From UBA4292 sp002395865 (lineage in GTDB: Bacteria; Bacillota; Clostridia; Lachnospirales; Lachnospiraceae): DNA of 5,816 nucleotides. The translations under genes and the position numbers were made by a program. The stretch lies in the NCBI GenBank assembly GCA_946533395.1, contig CAMNBU010000065.1:1-5816 (forward strand), in the 5' to 3' direction. The number at the start of each line of letters is the position of its first letter. Position 1 is the stretch's first letter. Positions 1 to 5,448 of this stretch are shown piece by piece. The notes below the pieces were generated by a model. The model was given only the letters and a program-made list of their open reading frames with translations. It ran no database searches and had not been told where the DNA came from.

Positions 1-1223
1 CCTTCCTCAACCGCAGCTCTTGTAGCATTTAATGCATCTTCCATACGAAGTTTTGCTTCCTTCATCTCTGTCTCTGTAGCAGCGCCGACTCTGATGACAG
101 CTACGCCGCCTGCGAGCTTTGCAAGTCTCTCCTGAAGCTTCTCCTTGTCGAACTCGGATGTGGTCTCGGCAAGCTGAGCCTTGATCTGAGCCACTCTGTC
201 GCTGATATCGTTCTTGTCGCCGAGACCGTCCACGATAACAGTGTTCTCCTTCTGTACCTTAACGCTCTTTGCGCGGCCAAGCTGCTCGATGGTAGTATCC
301 TTGAGTTCAAGACCGATCTCCTCGGAAATCACCTGTCCGCCTGTAAGGATAGCGATATCCTTGAGCATCTCCTTCCTTCTGTCGCCGAAGCCCGGAGCCT
401 TGACGCCTACTACGGTAAATGTACCGCGGAGCTTATTTACGATAAGTGTTGAAAGAGCATCACCCTCGATATCCTCTGCAATGATGAGGAGCTTAGCGCC
501 CATCTTTACGATCTGCTCAAGAATGGGCAGGATCTCCTGGATGTTGGCGATCTTCTTGTCAGTGATCAGGATGTAAGGATCGTCGAGCTCGCATACCATC
601 TTCTCCATGTCTGTGCACATATAAGGGGAAATGTAGCCTCTGTCGAACTGAAGACCCTCAACCAGATCCAGCTCGGTCTTCATGGACTTGCTCTCCTCTA
701 TGGTGATAACGCCGTTCTGAGATACCTTCTCCATAGCATCTGCGAGAAGCTCTCCTACAGACTCATCGCCTGCCGAGATGGCTGCCACGTGAGAGATCTG
801 CTCCTTGCCCGATACGGGCTTGCTCATGTCCACGATGGCGTCAACTGCGCACTGTGTAGCCTTCTTCATGCCCTTTCTGAGCACGATGGGGTTAGCGCCT
901 GCGGCGAGGTTCTTCATACCCTCGTTGATCATAGCCTGTGCGAGAACGGTAGCTGTTGTGGTACCGTCACCTGCTACATCGTTTGTCTTTGTAGCGACTT
1001 CCTTTACGAGTGATGCGCCCATGTTCTCGAACGGATCCTCAAGCTCGATCTCCTTTGCGATCGTCACACCATCATTCGTAATGAGGGGTGTGCCGTAGGA
1101 CTTATCCAGTACCACATTTCTTCCCTTCGGTCCGAGTGTCACCCTGACTGTATCTGCGAGCTGATCTACGCCTCTCTTAAGAGCTGCTCTGGCGTCTACG
1201 CCGTATTTGATTTCCTTTGCCAT
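1..1223 (-). CDS. groEL: Chaperonin GroEL (60 kDa chaperonin), 3' end outside window
   Basis: ATP-driven cytoplasmic chaperonin that forms double heptameric rings and folds proteins in its cavity under a GroES lid. The window holds the first 407 codons of roughly 540; the C-terminal quarter lies beyond base 1. The start is the ATG at 1221-1223, preceded by a strong AGGAGG at 1231-1236. The N-terminus MAKEIKYG and the following TLGPKGRNVVLDKSYG are typical GroEL. The nucleotide-binding GDGTTT motif lies around residues 85-90. The apical domain contains VEGLQFDRGYISPYM. Near the cut end, KLAGGVAVIRVGAATE and EDALNATRAA bring in the ATP-hydrolysis aspartate (E. coli D398, here D396). No frameshift is seen. 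The gene lies 27 bp after groES with no terminator between them, so it shares the CIRCE-controlled transcript. Identification is from strong family resemblance. Confidence 0.98.
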   Translation of the reverse strand, partial: MAKEIKYGVDARAALKRGVDQLADTVRVTLGPKGRNVVLDKSYGTPLITNDGVTIAKEIELEDPFENMGASLVKEVATKTNDVAGDGTTTATVLAQAMINEGMKNLAAGANPIVLRKGMKKATQCAVDAIVDMSKPVSGKEQISHVAAISAGDESVGELLADAMEKVSQNGVITIEESKSMKTELDLVEGLQFDRGYISPYMCTDMEKMVCELDDPYILITDKKIANIQEILPILEQIVKMGAKLLIIAEDIEGDALSTLIVNKLRGTFTVVGVKAPGFGDRRKEMLKDIAILTGGQVISEEIGLELKDTTIEQLGRAKSVKVQKENTVIVDGLGDKNDISDRVAQIKAQLAETTSEFDKEKLQERLAKLAGGVAVIRVGAATETEMKEAKLRMEDALNATRAAVEE

Positions 1224-1250
1224 GATAATGCCTCCTGTTTGTTACTGTAT

Positions 1251-1538
1251 TTATTTCTCGTAAATAGCAAGAATATCATTCTGCTTAACTATGATGTACT
1301 CCTGTCCGTCGACCTTTACCTCGGTACCTGCGTACTTTGAATAAAAGACCTGATCGCCGGGCTTAACCTGCATCTTAACTTCCTTGCCGTCTACCAGTCC
1401 GCCGGGGCCTACAGCTACGACCTCTGCCTGCTGGGGCTTCTCCTTGGCGTTGCCGGTGAGAACTATACCTGATTTGGTGGTCTCCTCAGCCTCAAGCTGC
1501 TTCAAGACTACTCTGTCACTAAGCGGTACTAACTTCAT
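1251..1538 (-). CDS. groES: Co-chaperonin GroES (10 kDa chaperonin)
   Basis: Heptameric lid of the GroEL chamber, cytoplasmic. The 95-residue length is normal for the family. The N-terminus MKLVPLSDRVVLKQLEAEE is followed by the mobile loop with its GroEL-contacting I-V-L tripeptide at residues 25-27. The core VVAVGPGG (about 40-47), VKPGDQVFYSKYAGTEV and the C-terminal end IIVKQNDILAIYEK are all present. The ATG at 1536-1538 is chosen because AAAGGAGG lies at 1546-1553 and because the family begins at this MKLxPL position. The frame stays open for 32 more codons upstream, but these run through the operator and the hairpin and look non-coding. It is the first gene of the groES-groEL operon, with CIRCE directly upstream of its ribosome binding site. 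Confidence 0.98.
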   Translation of the reverse strand: MKLVPLSDRVVLKQLEAEETTKSGIVLTGNAKEKPQQAEVVAVGPGGLVDGKEVKMQVKPGDQVFYSKYAGTEVKVDGQEYIIVKQNDILAIYEK

Positions 1539-1554
1539 TGTGTTGCCTCCTTTG

Positions 1555-1581
1555 TTAGCACTCTTTTTGTTTGAGTGCTTA
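1555..1581 (-). promoter_or_regulatory. CIRCE operator (HrcA-binding inverted repeat) of groESL
   Basis: On the plus strand this reads TTAGCACTC, a 9-base spacer (1564-1572), then GAGTGCTTA. It matches the CIRCE consensus TTAGCACTC-N9-GAGTGCTAA at 17 of 18 arm positions; the one change is in the promoter-side arm. CIRCE is the known target of the heat-shock repressor HrcA, so groESL is inferred to be derepressed by heat or misfolded protein. The element ends one base from the AAAGGAGG ribosome binding site, so it probably also lies in the mRNA leader. The bases just upstream (about 1582-1600) are A+T-rich, but I could not pick a convincing -35/-10 pair there. hrcA, grpE and dnaK are not in this window. 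Confidence 0.95.
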
Positions 1582-1600
1582 TTTAAAGTTTTAATTATTT

Positions 1601-1623
1601 CCCACCCCGCACAGCGAAGTGGG
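1601..1623 (-). terminator. GC-rich hairpin after the small acidic protein gene; possible weak terminator
   Basis: As minus-strand RNA, a 10-bp stem including two G-U pairs (CCCACUUCGC with GCGGGGUGGG) closes a UGU loop. It starts 13 bases after the stop codon of the 68-residue gene and lies about 20 bases before CIRCE. The A+T-rich flanks can extend the stem imperfectly. The 3' side is A-rich and not a U-run, so it does not meet the usual intrinsic terminator pattern on either strand. It may attenuate read-through into groES or stabilise a 3' end. The structure is seen in the sequence; the role is inferred. Confidence 0.4.
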
Positions 1624-1636
1624 ATAATAAACAAGA

Positions 1637-1843
1637 TTATTCTGCATCTGCCGATGCTGCGTCAAGCGAAATGTCGGTATAAGATCTCTCAGCGCTCTCG
1701 TCATCGGAATCGACTTCCTCAAATTCATCATCAAGCTCTGCAGAGAACTCCTCACACTGCTTCTTGTATGCTGCGTATGCCGCAACACCTGCTCCGACTA
1801 TTGCCGAGCCGACTAAAACCTTAAGCAATTTAGCGTCTGACAT
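1637..1843 (-). CDS. Small single-helix membrane protein with acidic tail, unknown function
   Basis: I do not recognise this 68-residue protein. Residues 6-26 form a hydrophobic helix rich in Ala, Gly and Val (LVGSAIVGAGVAAYAAY). A KK pair and Cys30 follow, then a highly acidic tail (17 Asp/Glu and one Arg in residues 31-68). The KK after the helix suggests the tail faces the cytoplasm, and the helix loosely resembles YtxH-type anchors, but this is inference. The ATG at 1841-1843 is preceded by GAAAGGAG with good spacing, and a TATAAT box lies about 50 bp upstream, which together support a real gene. It lies upstream of groES in the same direction, separated by an imperfect hairpin, so partial read-through into groESL is possible. 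Confidence 0.8.
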   Translation of the reverse strand: MSDAKLLKVLVGSAIVGAGVAAYAAYKKQCEEFSAELDDEFEEVDSDDESAERSYTDISLDAASADAE

Positions 1844-1891
1844 GGGGCTCTCCTTTCAGTACTACACTGAATCTTTCCTAAAACGTCCTAC

Positions 1892-1897
1892 ATTATA
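1892..1897 (-). promoter_or_regulatory. -10 box (TATAAT) upstream of the small acidic membrane protein gene
   Basis: Minus-strand TATAAT, a perfect -10 hexamer, lies about 50 bases before the ATG at 1843. Transcription would start near 1885, giving a leader of about 40 nt with a good ribosome binding site. At the -35 position there is only a T-rich stretch (about 1908-1920) with no recognisable TTGACA. The call rests on the -10 alone plus position in an intergenic gap. Confidence 0.6.
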
Positions 1898-1949
1898 AGA
1901 CCATTTGATAAAAAAAGAAAGAGGAAATTTGAAAATTTTTTATAAAAAA

Positions 1950-2687
1950 TCAGTCGTACAATTTTCCGGTCTTCTTCTCCTGGGGAGGGATGATGCCGTT
2001 GAGCTTATTCATGGCGCGGATGACAGCTGTTTTGGCCTCCTTCCACGGCTCATCCTTATAGTTATAGTCGAACTTGTTGATGAACCACTGGACATCGTCC
2101 TCCACGCGTTTCATATTGTCCAGATACACCTTCACGGTGACCGAATTGAACTCGTCGAGAAGCTTTCCGGAGAGCTCCTTCGGCGCCCCCTCCAGAAGCA
2201 TTCCGAAGTGTCTGGTGCAAAACCCCTTGCAGTTTTTGTACTTATCACGGAACTTTTCATCGTTTCTGTACAGATAATGCACCGTATAGATATACCTCGC
2301 GAAGAGATCGTCTATCCTTCCGCACACGAAGCAGGTGGATTCAAGCTCCTTCACATAGTCGATGAGCGCGGATGAGCTTTTCTTGAAGAGCCCGCCCTTT
2401 AACGGGTTCTTGGACAGCGCCTCGATCTCCTTGTTGGTCTTCTCCATGTGGGTCTTCATCATGAGGGCCAGACCCAGGCGGTTCTCCTTGTCATAGAGCA
2501 TCTGCATGTGATGCGTGCAGAAGCCCAGCTTATCGGTCTGGAGCCTGAAGCGGTCATCCATATAACTTGGGCCCAGTGTAAATGATATCGCATCCGCCTC
2601 GAGCTGTGAATACATCTGGCATACAGGGCACTCGCAGTCCTTGTCGAATGCGTCATTTACCGGTATAGCGTATATCTTTTCTGCCAT
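1950..2687 (-). CDS. DUF6062-family-like cysteine/histidine-rich protein, unknown function
   Basis: A 245-residue soluble protein with no signal peptide or membrane segment. The N-terminus AEKIYAIPVNDAFDKDCECP and the phrase LGFCTHH match what I recall of DUF6062 in Clostridia; no function is known to me. Two parallel modules are visible: CPVC at 20-23 with GFCTHH at 55-60, and CFVC at 119-122 with GFCTRH at 155-160. The spacing between the CxxC and the GFC cysteine is 34 and 35 residues. The Cys and His residues could bind metal (inference). The ATG at 2685-2687 is chosen because the conserved IPVND follows closely; its ribosome binding site is weak (ACAGG). A TTG at 2715-2717 overlapping the glnS stop would add 10 residues. 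The gene follows glnS by 26 bp and is probably cotranscribed with it. Confidence 0.85.
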   Translation of the reverse strand: MAEKIYAIPVNDAFDKDCECPVCQMYSQLEADAISFTLGPSYMDDRFRLQTDKLGFCTHHMQMLYDKENRLGLALMMKTHMEKTNKEIEALSKNPLKGGLFKKSSSALIDYVKELESTCFVCGRIDDLFARYIYTVHYLYRNDEKFRDKYKNCKGFCTRHFGMLLEGAPKELSGKLLDEFNSVTVKVYLDNMKRVEDDVQWFINKFDYNYKDEPWKEAKTAVIRAMNKLNGIIPPQEKKTGKLYD

Positions 2688-2713
2688 ATTTTTACCTGTC
2701 CGGAAGCTTTCCG

Positions 2714-4399
2714 TCAAACCTTATAAGAGCTCTTTAGAGAAACGATCCTGTTGAACACAGGTGCACCGGGCTTTGAATCCTTGCAGTCCACGCAGAAATA
2801 GCCGTTTCTGACGAACTGGAAGCTGTCATATACCTTGGCGTCGGCCAGTACAGGCTCCAGTGCGCAGTTTTCAAGCACAGTGAGCGAATTCGGGTTAAGG
2901 TTTAATGTACCGTCCGCGTTCAGCTTGCCCTTCTCCTCATCCACGATGTTCTCATAGAGCCTTACGGTCGCCATAAATGCGGTGGGCGCGTTCACCCACT
3001 GAACGGTTCCCTTTACCTTCCTCGTCTCGCAGTTGCCGCCCCTTGTCGCGGGATCGTATGTTGCGTGAACTACGGTCACATTGCCGTTTTCATTCTTCTC
3101 ACAGCCCGTGCAGGTCACGAAGTACGCGTTCATCAGGCGCACCTCATTGCCGGGGAAGAGCCTGAAATACTTCTTCGCGGGAACCTCCATGAAATCCTCC
3201 GCCTCGATGTAAAGCTCCCTTGAAAAAGGCACGCGCCTTATACCAAGCTCCGGATTCTCCTGATTGTTTGCGACCTCGAGATAGTCCACCTGTCCCTCGG
3301 GATAGTTGTCGATAACGAGCTTGATCGGGTTAAGTATTGCGCTGTAGCGGGGCTTCTTCAGCTTCAGATCCTCTCTGATGCAGTACTCGAGCATGGCGTA
3401 ATCCACGCTGCTGTCGCTCTTTGATACGCCGCACAGCTCGATAAACTTCTGAATAGACTCGGGTGTGAAGCCCCTGCGGCGAAGTGCCGCGATGGTGACC
3501 AGTCTGGGATCGTCCCAGCCGTCCACGATGCCGTCCTCTACCAGCTTCTTGATATATCTCTTGCCTGTGACCACATTTGTCAGATAGAGCTTCGCGAACT
3601 CGATCTGCCTCGGCGGGTTCTCGAACTCGCACTCTCTTACCACCCAGTCGTAAAGCGGCCTGTGATCCTCGAACTCGAGAGTACAGATGCTGTGCGTGAT
3701 ATGCTCTATCGCGTCCTCTATCGGGTGCGCGAAATCATACATCGGGTAGATGCACCACTTGTCACCTGTGTTGTGGTGAGTCATCCTCGCCACGCGGTAT
3801 ATAACGGGGTCGCGCATATTTATATTTGGAGAAGCCATGTCGATCTTTGCGCGCAGCACCTTCTCTCCGTCGGCGAATTTACCGTCCCTCATGTCGGTAA
3901 AAAGCTGCAGATTCTCCTCGATGCTCCTGTCCCTGAACGGGCTGTTCTTGCCCGGCTCAGTGAGCGTGCCCCTGTACTCCCTTATCTGATCTGCCGAAAG
4001 GTCGTCGACGAAAGCCTTGCCCTTCTTTATGAGCTTCACAGCGCACTCATACATCTGATCAAAGTAGTCCGAAGCGAAGAAGAGCCTGTCCTCGAAATCC
4101 GCCCCCAGCCACTTCACATCCGCTGTGATAGAGTCCACGAACTCAGTCTTCTCCTTCGTGGGATTCGTATCATCGAAGCGGAAATTGAACTTGCCGCCGT
4201 ACTTCTTCGCAAGCCCGTAGTTCAAAAGTATGGACTTCGCGTGACCTATATGCAGATAACCGTTCGGCTCCGGAGGGAATCTGGTCTGCACATGGTCGTA
4301 CACACCCTCCGCGAGATCCTTATCGATCTCCTGCTCTATAAAATTCCTTGAGACCGGCTGTGCGTTCTCCTCAGCCGCGATCATATTTTCATCCGACAT
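2714..4399 (-). CDS. glnS: Glutaminyl-tRNA synthetase (GlnRS)
   Basis: Class I synthetase that charges tRNA-Gln with glutamine in the cytoplasm. The 561-residue length is close to E. coli GlnRS. The ATP-binding HIGH motif is at 50-53 within PPEPNGYLHIGHAKS, followed by RFDDTNPTKE (74-83). GlnRS rather than GluRS identity is shown by YPMYDFAHPIEDAIEH (218-233) with HSICTLEFEDHRPLYDW and by GWDDPRL. The C-terminal anticodon-binding barrels run from about 350 to the end. The KMSKS loop is altered: VTGKR (277-281) replaces the VMSKR of E. coli, keeping the lysine (K280). Two CxxC pairs occur at 430-433 and 536-539. The ATG at 4397-4399 has GGAAAGG at 4408-4414. It has a near-consensus promoter of its own and is followed by the DUF6062-like gene. 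Confidence 0.97.
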   Translation of the reverse strand: MSDENMIAAEENAQPVSRNFIEQEIDKDLAEGVYDHVQTRFPPEPNGYLHIGHAKSILLNYGLAKKYGGKFNFRFDDTNPTKEKTEFVDSITADVKWLGADFEDRLFFASDYFDQMYECAVKLIKKGKAFVDDLSADQIREYRGTLTEPGKNSPFRDRSIEENLQLFTDMRDGKFADGEKVLRAKIDMASPNINMRDPVIYRVARMTHHNTGDKWCIYPMYDFAHPIEDAIEHITHSICTLEFEDHRPLYDWVVRECEFENPPRQIEFAKLYLTNVVTGKRYIKKLVEDGIVDGWDDPRLVTIAALRRRGFTPESIQKFIELCGVSKSDSSVDYAMLEYCIREDLKLKKPRYSAILNPIKLVIDNYPEGQVDYLEVANNQENPELGIRRVPFSRELYIEAEDFMEVPAKKYFRLFPGNEVRLMNAYFVTCTGCEKNENGNVTVVHATYDPATRGGNCETRKVKGTVQWVNAPTAFMATVRLYENIVDEEKGKLNADGTLNLNPNSLTVLENCALEPVLADAKVYDSFQFVRNGYFCVDCKDSKPGAPVFNRIVSLKSSYKV

Positions 4400-4422
4400 A
4401 TCTAATACCTTTCCGCGGGCAA

Positions 4423-4451
4423 TACTGTATCTTCCGTCTGCCCTACTGTAT
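4423..4451 (-). repeat. Two direct repeats TACTGTAT spaced 21 bp in the glnS leader
   Basis: TACTGTAT occurs at 4423-4430 and again at 4444-4451 on the plus strand, 21 bp apart from start to start (about two helical turns). Each contains the odd palindrome TAC-T-GTA. They sit between the predicted glnS start of transcription (about 4453) and its ribosome binding site. The second also overlaps the predicted transcription start. They could be a repressor operator, or chance in a short leader; I know no matching regulator. The same leader also has GGGCA and TGCCC (minus strand) able to form a 5-bp stem. Confidence 0.35.
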
Positions 4452-4459
4452 ATCCTGTG

Positions 4460-4488
4460 ATTATAGCCTCAGACCGCAAAAAAGTCAA
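4460..4488 (-). promoter_or_regulatory. Sigma-A type promoter of glnS
   Basis: On the minus strand, TTGACT (4483-4488) and TATAAT (4460-4465) are separated by exactly 17 bases. This is 11 of 12 matches to the vegetative consensus. Predicted transcription start is near 4453, giving a leader of about 54 nt. It is arranged back to back with the tRNA-Thr promoter, with about 55 bp between their -35 boxes. Confidence 0.9.
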
Positions 4489-4543
4489 CGCAAAACTCCT
4501 CCGACATCCGCAATGCATTTTTACAAAAACAAGGAAAATCCCA

Positions 4544-4572
4544 TTGACAAAAACGGTTTCGTGGTGTATTAT
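4544..4572 (+). promoter_or_regulatory. Sigma-A type promoter of tRNA-Thr
   Basis: TTGACA (4544-4549, perfect) and TATTAT (4567-4572, 5 of 6) are separated by 17 bases. Predicted start is near 4579, so the precursor tRNA has a 5' leader of about 65 nt. Strong promoters of this type are usual for tRNA genes. Confidence 0.9.
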
Positions 4573-4611
4573 GCAATGGCGTTTTGAGGGTTCACCCTTG
4601 TTATCAGAGTG

Positions 4612-4644
4612 ACTGGCCGCTACGGTTCTCAAAGCGCGGTCAGT
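4612..4644 (+). other. Leader hairpin abutting the 5' end of tRNA-Thr
   Basis: ACTGGCCGC (4612-4620) pairs with GCGGTCAGT (4636-4644) in a 9-bp stem with one G-T pair and a 15-base loop. The last base of the stem is the base directly before tRNA position 1, so it lies at the expected RNase P cleavage site. Just upstream, ATCAG (4603-4607) can pair with CTGAT (4646-4650) of the tRNA acceptor strand, which would compete with the mature fold. The pairing is seen in the sequence; any effect on processing is inferred. Confidence 0.5.
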
Positions 4645-4717
4645 GCTGATGTAGCACAGTCGGTAGTGCGTCACATTGGTAATGTGGAGGTCACGGGTTC
4701 GATTCCCGTCATCAGCT
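4645..4717 (+). tRNA. tRNA-Thr, anticodon GGT
   Basis: The 73-base cloverleaf is complete. The acceptor stem pairs GCTGATG with CATCAGC (7 bp). The D stem pairs GCAC with GTGC around a loop containing GG. The anticodon stem pairs TCACA with TGTGG (one G-T pair) around loop TTGGTAA, giving anticodon GGT, which reads ACC and ACU threonine codons. The variable loop is AGGTC. The T stem pairs ACGGG with CCCGT around TTCGATT. The discriminator base is T at 4717. CCA is not encoded (TTGA follows the stem), so it must be added by the nucleotidyltransferase. A single-gene transcript is implied by its own promoter and terminator. Confidence 0.97.
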
Positions 4718-4729
4718 TGATTAATAAAG

Positions 4730-4757
4730 CCCCGGAGCAGTTCGCTCCGGGGTTTTT
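4730..4757 (+). terminator. Intrinsic terminator of tRNA-Thr, probably bidirectional
   Basis: CCCCGGAGC (4730-4738) and GCTCCGGGG (4744-4752) form a perfect 9-bp GC-rich stem with loop AGTTC, followed by TTTTT then GTTTT. It lies 12 bases after the tRNA. On the other strand it follows the ABC ATPase stop codon by about 30 bp, but there the U-run is weaker (CTTTATTAAT), so it likely serves both transcripts with unequal strength. Confidence 0.93.
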
Positions 4758-4784
4758 GTTTTGCTAAAAAATATTTAATTTCCT

Positions 4785-5444
4785 TCAAGCAATCCTACCA
4801 TGCTCCATCTGATACACCTCATCGCACAGAACCCCCACATCCTCCTTCGAGTGTGAGGCGAGAAGTATTGTCGTCCCCTTCTCCTTCAGCCCCAGAAGGC
4901 ATCTTCTCATCTCCTCCACGCCCTCGTTATCGAGACCGTTGAAGGGCTCGTCGAGTATCAGAAGCTTCGGATCCTCCATGATGGCCTGCGCGAGGCCGAG
5001 ACGCTGTCTCATGCCGAGGGAATACTTCCTGACGGCTTTCTTCATGTCGGGGTCGAGTCCCACGAAAGCCATGACCTCGCGTATCCTCTTATCGTCTATA
5101 TTTCTTTTTATGTCGGCCAGAAGCTTCAGGTTCCTATAGCCCGAATAATAGCCTATGAAGCCGGGAGTCTCGATTATGATACCTGTTTCGGGCGCATAAT
5201 CTACGTCTTTGCCTATGGCCTTTCCGAACACCTCTATACTTCCGCTGTCGCAGTGCACGAAGCCGAGTATGCTCTTCATAAGCATGGTCTTTCCTGAGCC
5301 GTTGCGGCCGATAAGGCCGTAGATCTTTCCCTGCTCACACTCGATGCTCACGTGGTCGAGTATGGTGAAGTCCTTTATCTTAAGGCATAGATCTCTTACG
5401 GATATGGCTATATCTTCTGTCAAATTCTTTTTCACGTCTTCCAT
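4785..5444 (-). CDS. ABC transporter ATP-binding protein (exporter type)
   Basis: Cytoplasmic ATPase subunit that powers an ABC-2 type exporter. In the 219 residues are Walker A GRNGSGKT (46-53), the BcrA-like segment IETPGFIGYYSGYRNL (91-106) in the Q-loop region, the signature YSLGMRQRLG (141-150), Walker B LLILDEPFNGLD (161-172) and the H-loop SHS (His198). All catalytic elements are intact. The protein ends about 20 residues after the H-loop region, so it lacks the C-terminal extension of roughly 300-residue BcrA-type ATPases. The ATG at 5442-5444 is chosen for AGGAGGAG at 5453-5460; a TTG 45 bases upstream has less support and would overlap the permease gene. It starts 4 bp after the permease stop, indicating translational coupling. 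The substrate cannot be told from this window. Confidence 0.93.
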   Translation of the reverse strand: MEDVKKNLTEDIAISVRDLCLKIKDFTILDHVSIECEQGKIYGLIGRNGSGKTMLMKSILGFVHCDSGSIEVFGKAIGKDVDYAPETGIIIETPGFIGYYSGYRNLKLLADIKRNIDDKRIREVMAFVGLDPDMKKAVRKYSLGMRQRLGLAQAIMEDPKLLILDEPFNGLDNEGVEEMRRCLLGLKEKGTTILLASHSKEDVGVLCDEVYQMEHGRIA

Positions 5445-5448
5445 CTCC

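Noticed and set aside
1539..1634. A 32-codon N-terminal extension of groES
   Set aside because: It translates the hairpin, CIRCE and ribosome binding site, and GroES proteins begin at the MKLxPL position.
1935..1950. A perfect 16-base A+T palindrome (ATTTTTTATAAAAAAT) at the end of the DUF6062-like gene
   Set aside because: It is pure A+T with no GC stem, so it is not a credible intrinsic terminator, and such palindromes are common by chance in A+T-rich gaps. No clear terminator was found for the glnS-DUF6062 transcript.
1905..2375. A 156-codon plus-strand open frame
   Set aside because: It is antisense to the DUF6062-like gene in the mirror codon register and starts in its A+T-rich downstream gap. 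Its hydrophobic look comes from the acidic and lysine codons on the other strand.
3662..4351. A 229-codon plus-strand open frame
   Set aside because: It lies wholly inside glnS, in the frame whose codons are exact reverse complements of the glnS codons. Such long antisense frames arise from codon bias, and no ribosome binding site or family resemblance is apparent.
4400..4644. Search for a T-box riboswitch or another RNA gene in the glnS/tRNA-Thr intergenic region
   Set aside because: The glnS leader is only about 54 nt, too short for a T-box, and no T-box core sequence is seen. The stretch is explained by two divergent promoters and two leaders.
4402..4788. A minus-strand reading frame containing DDGNRTRDLHITNVTHY
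   Set aside because: It is the antisense of the tRNA-Thr gene and its promoter region. Translations with NRTRD...Y-R-L-x-Y are a familiar artefact of reading tRNA genes backwards. It also runs through the terminator and both promoters.
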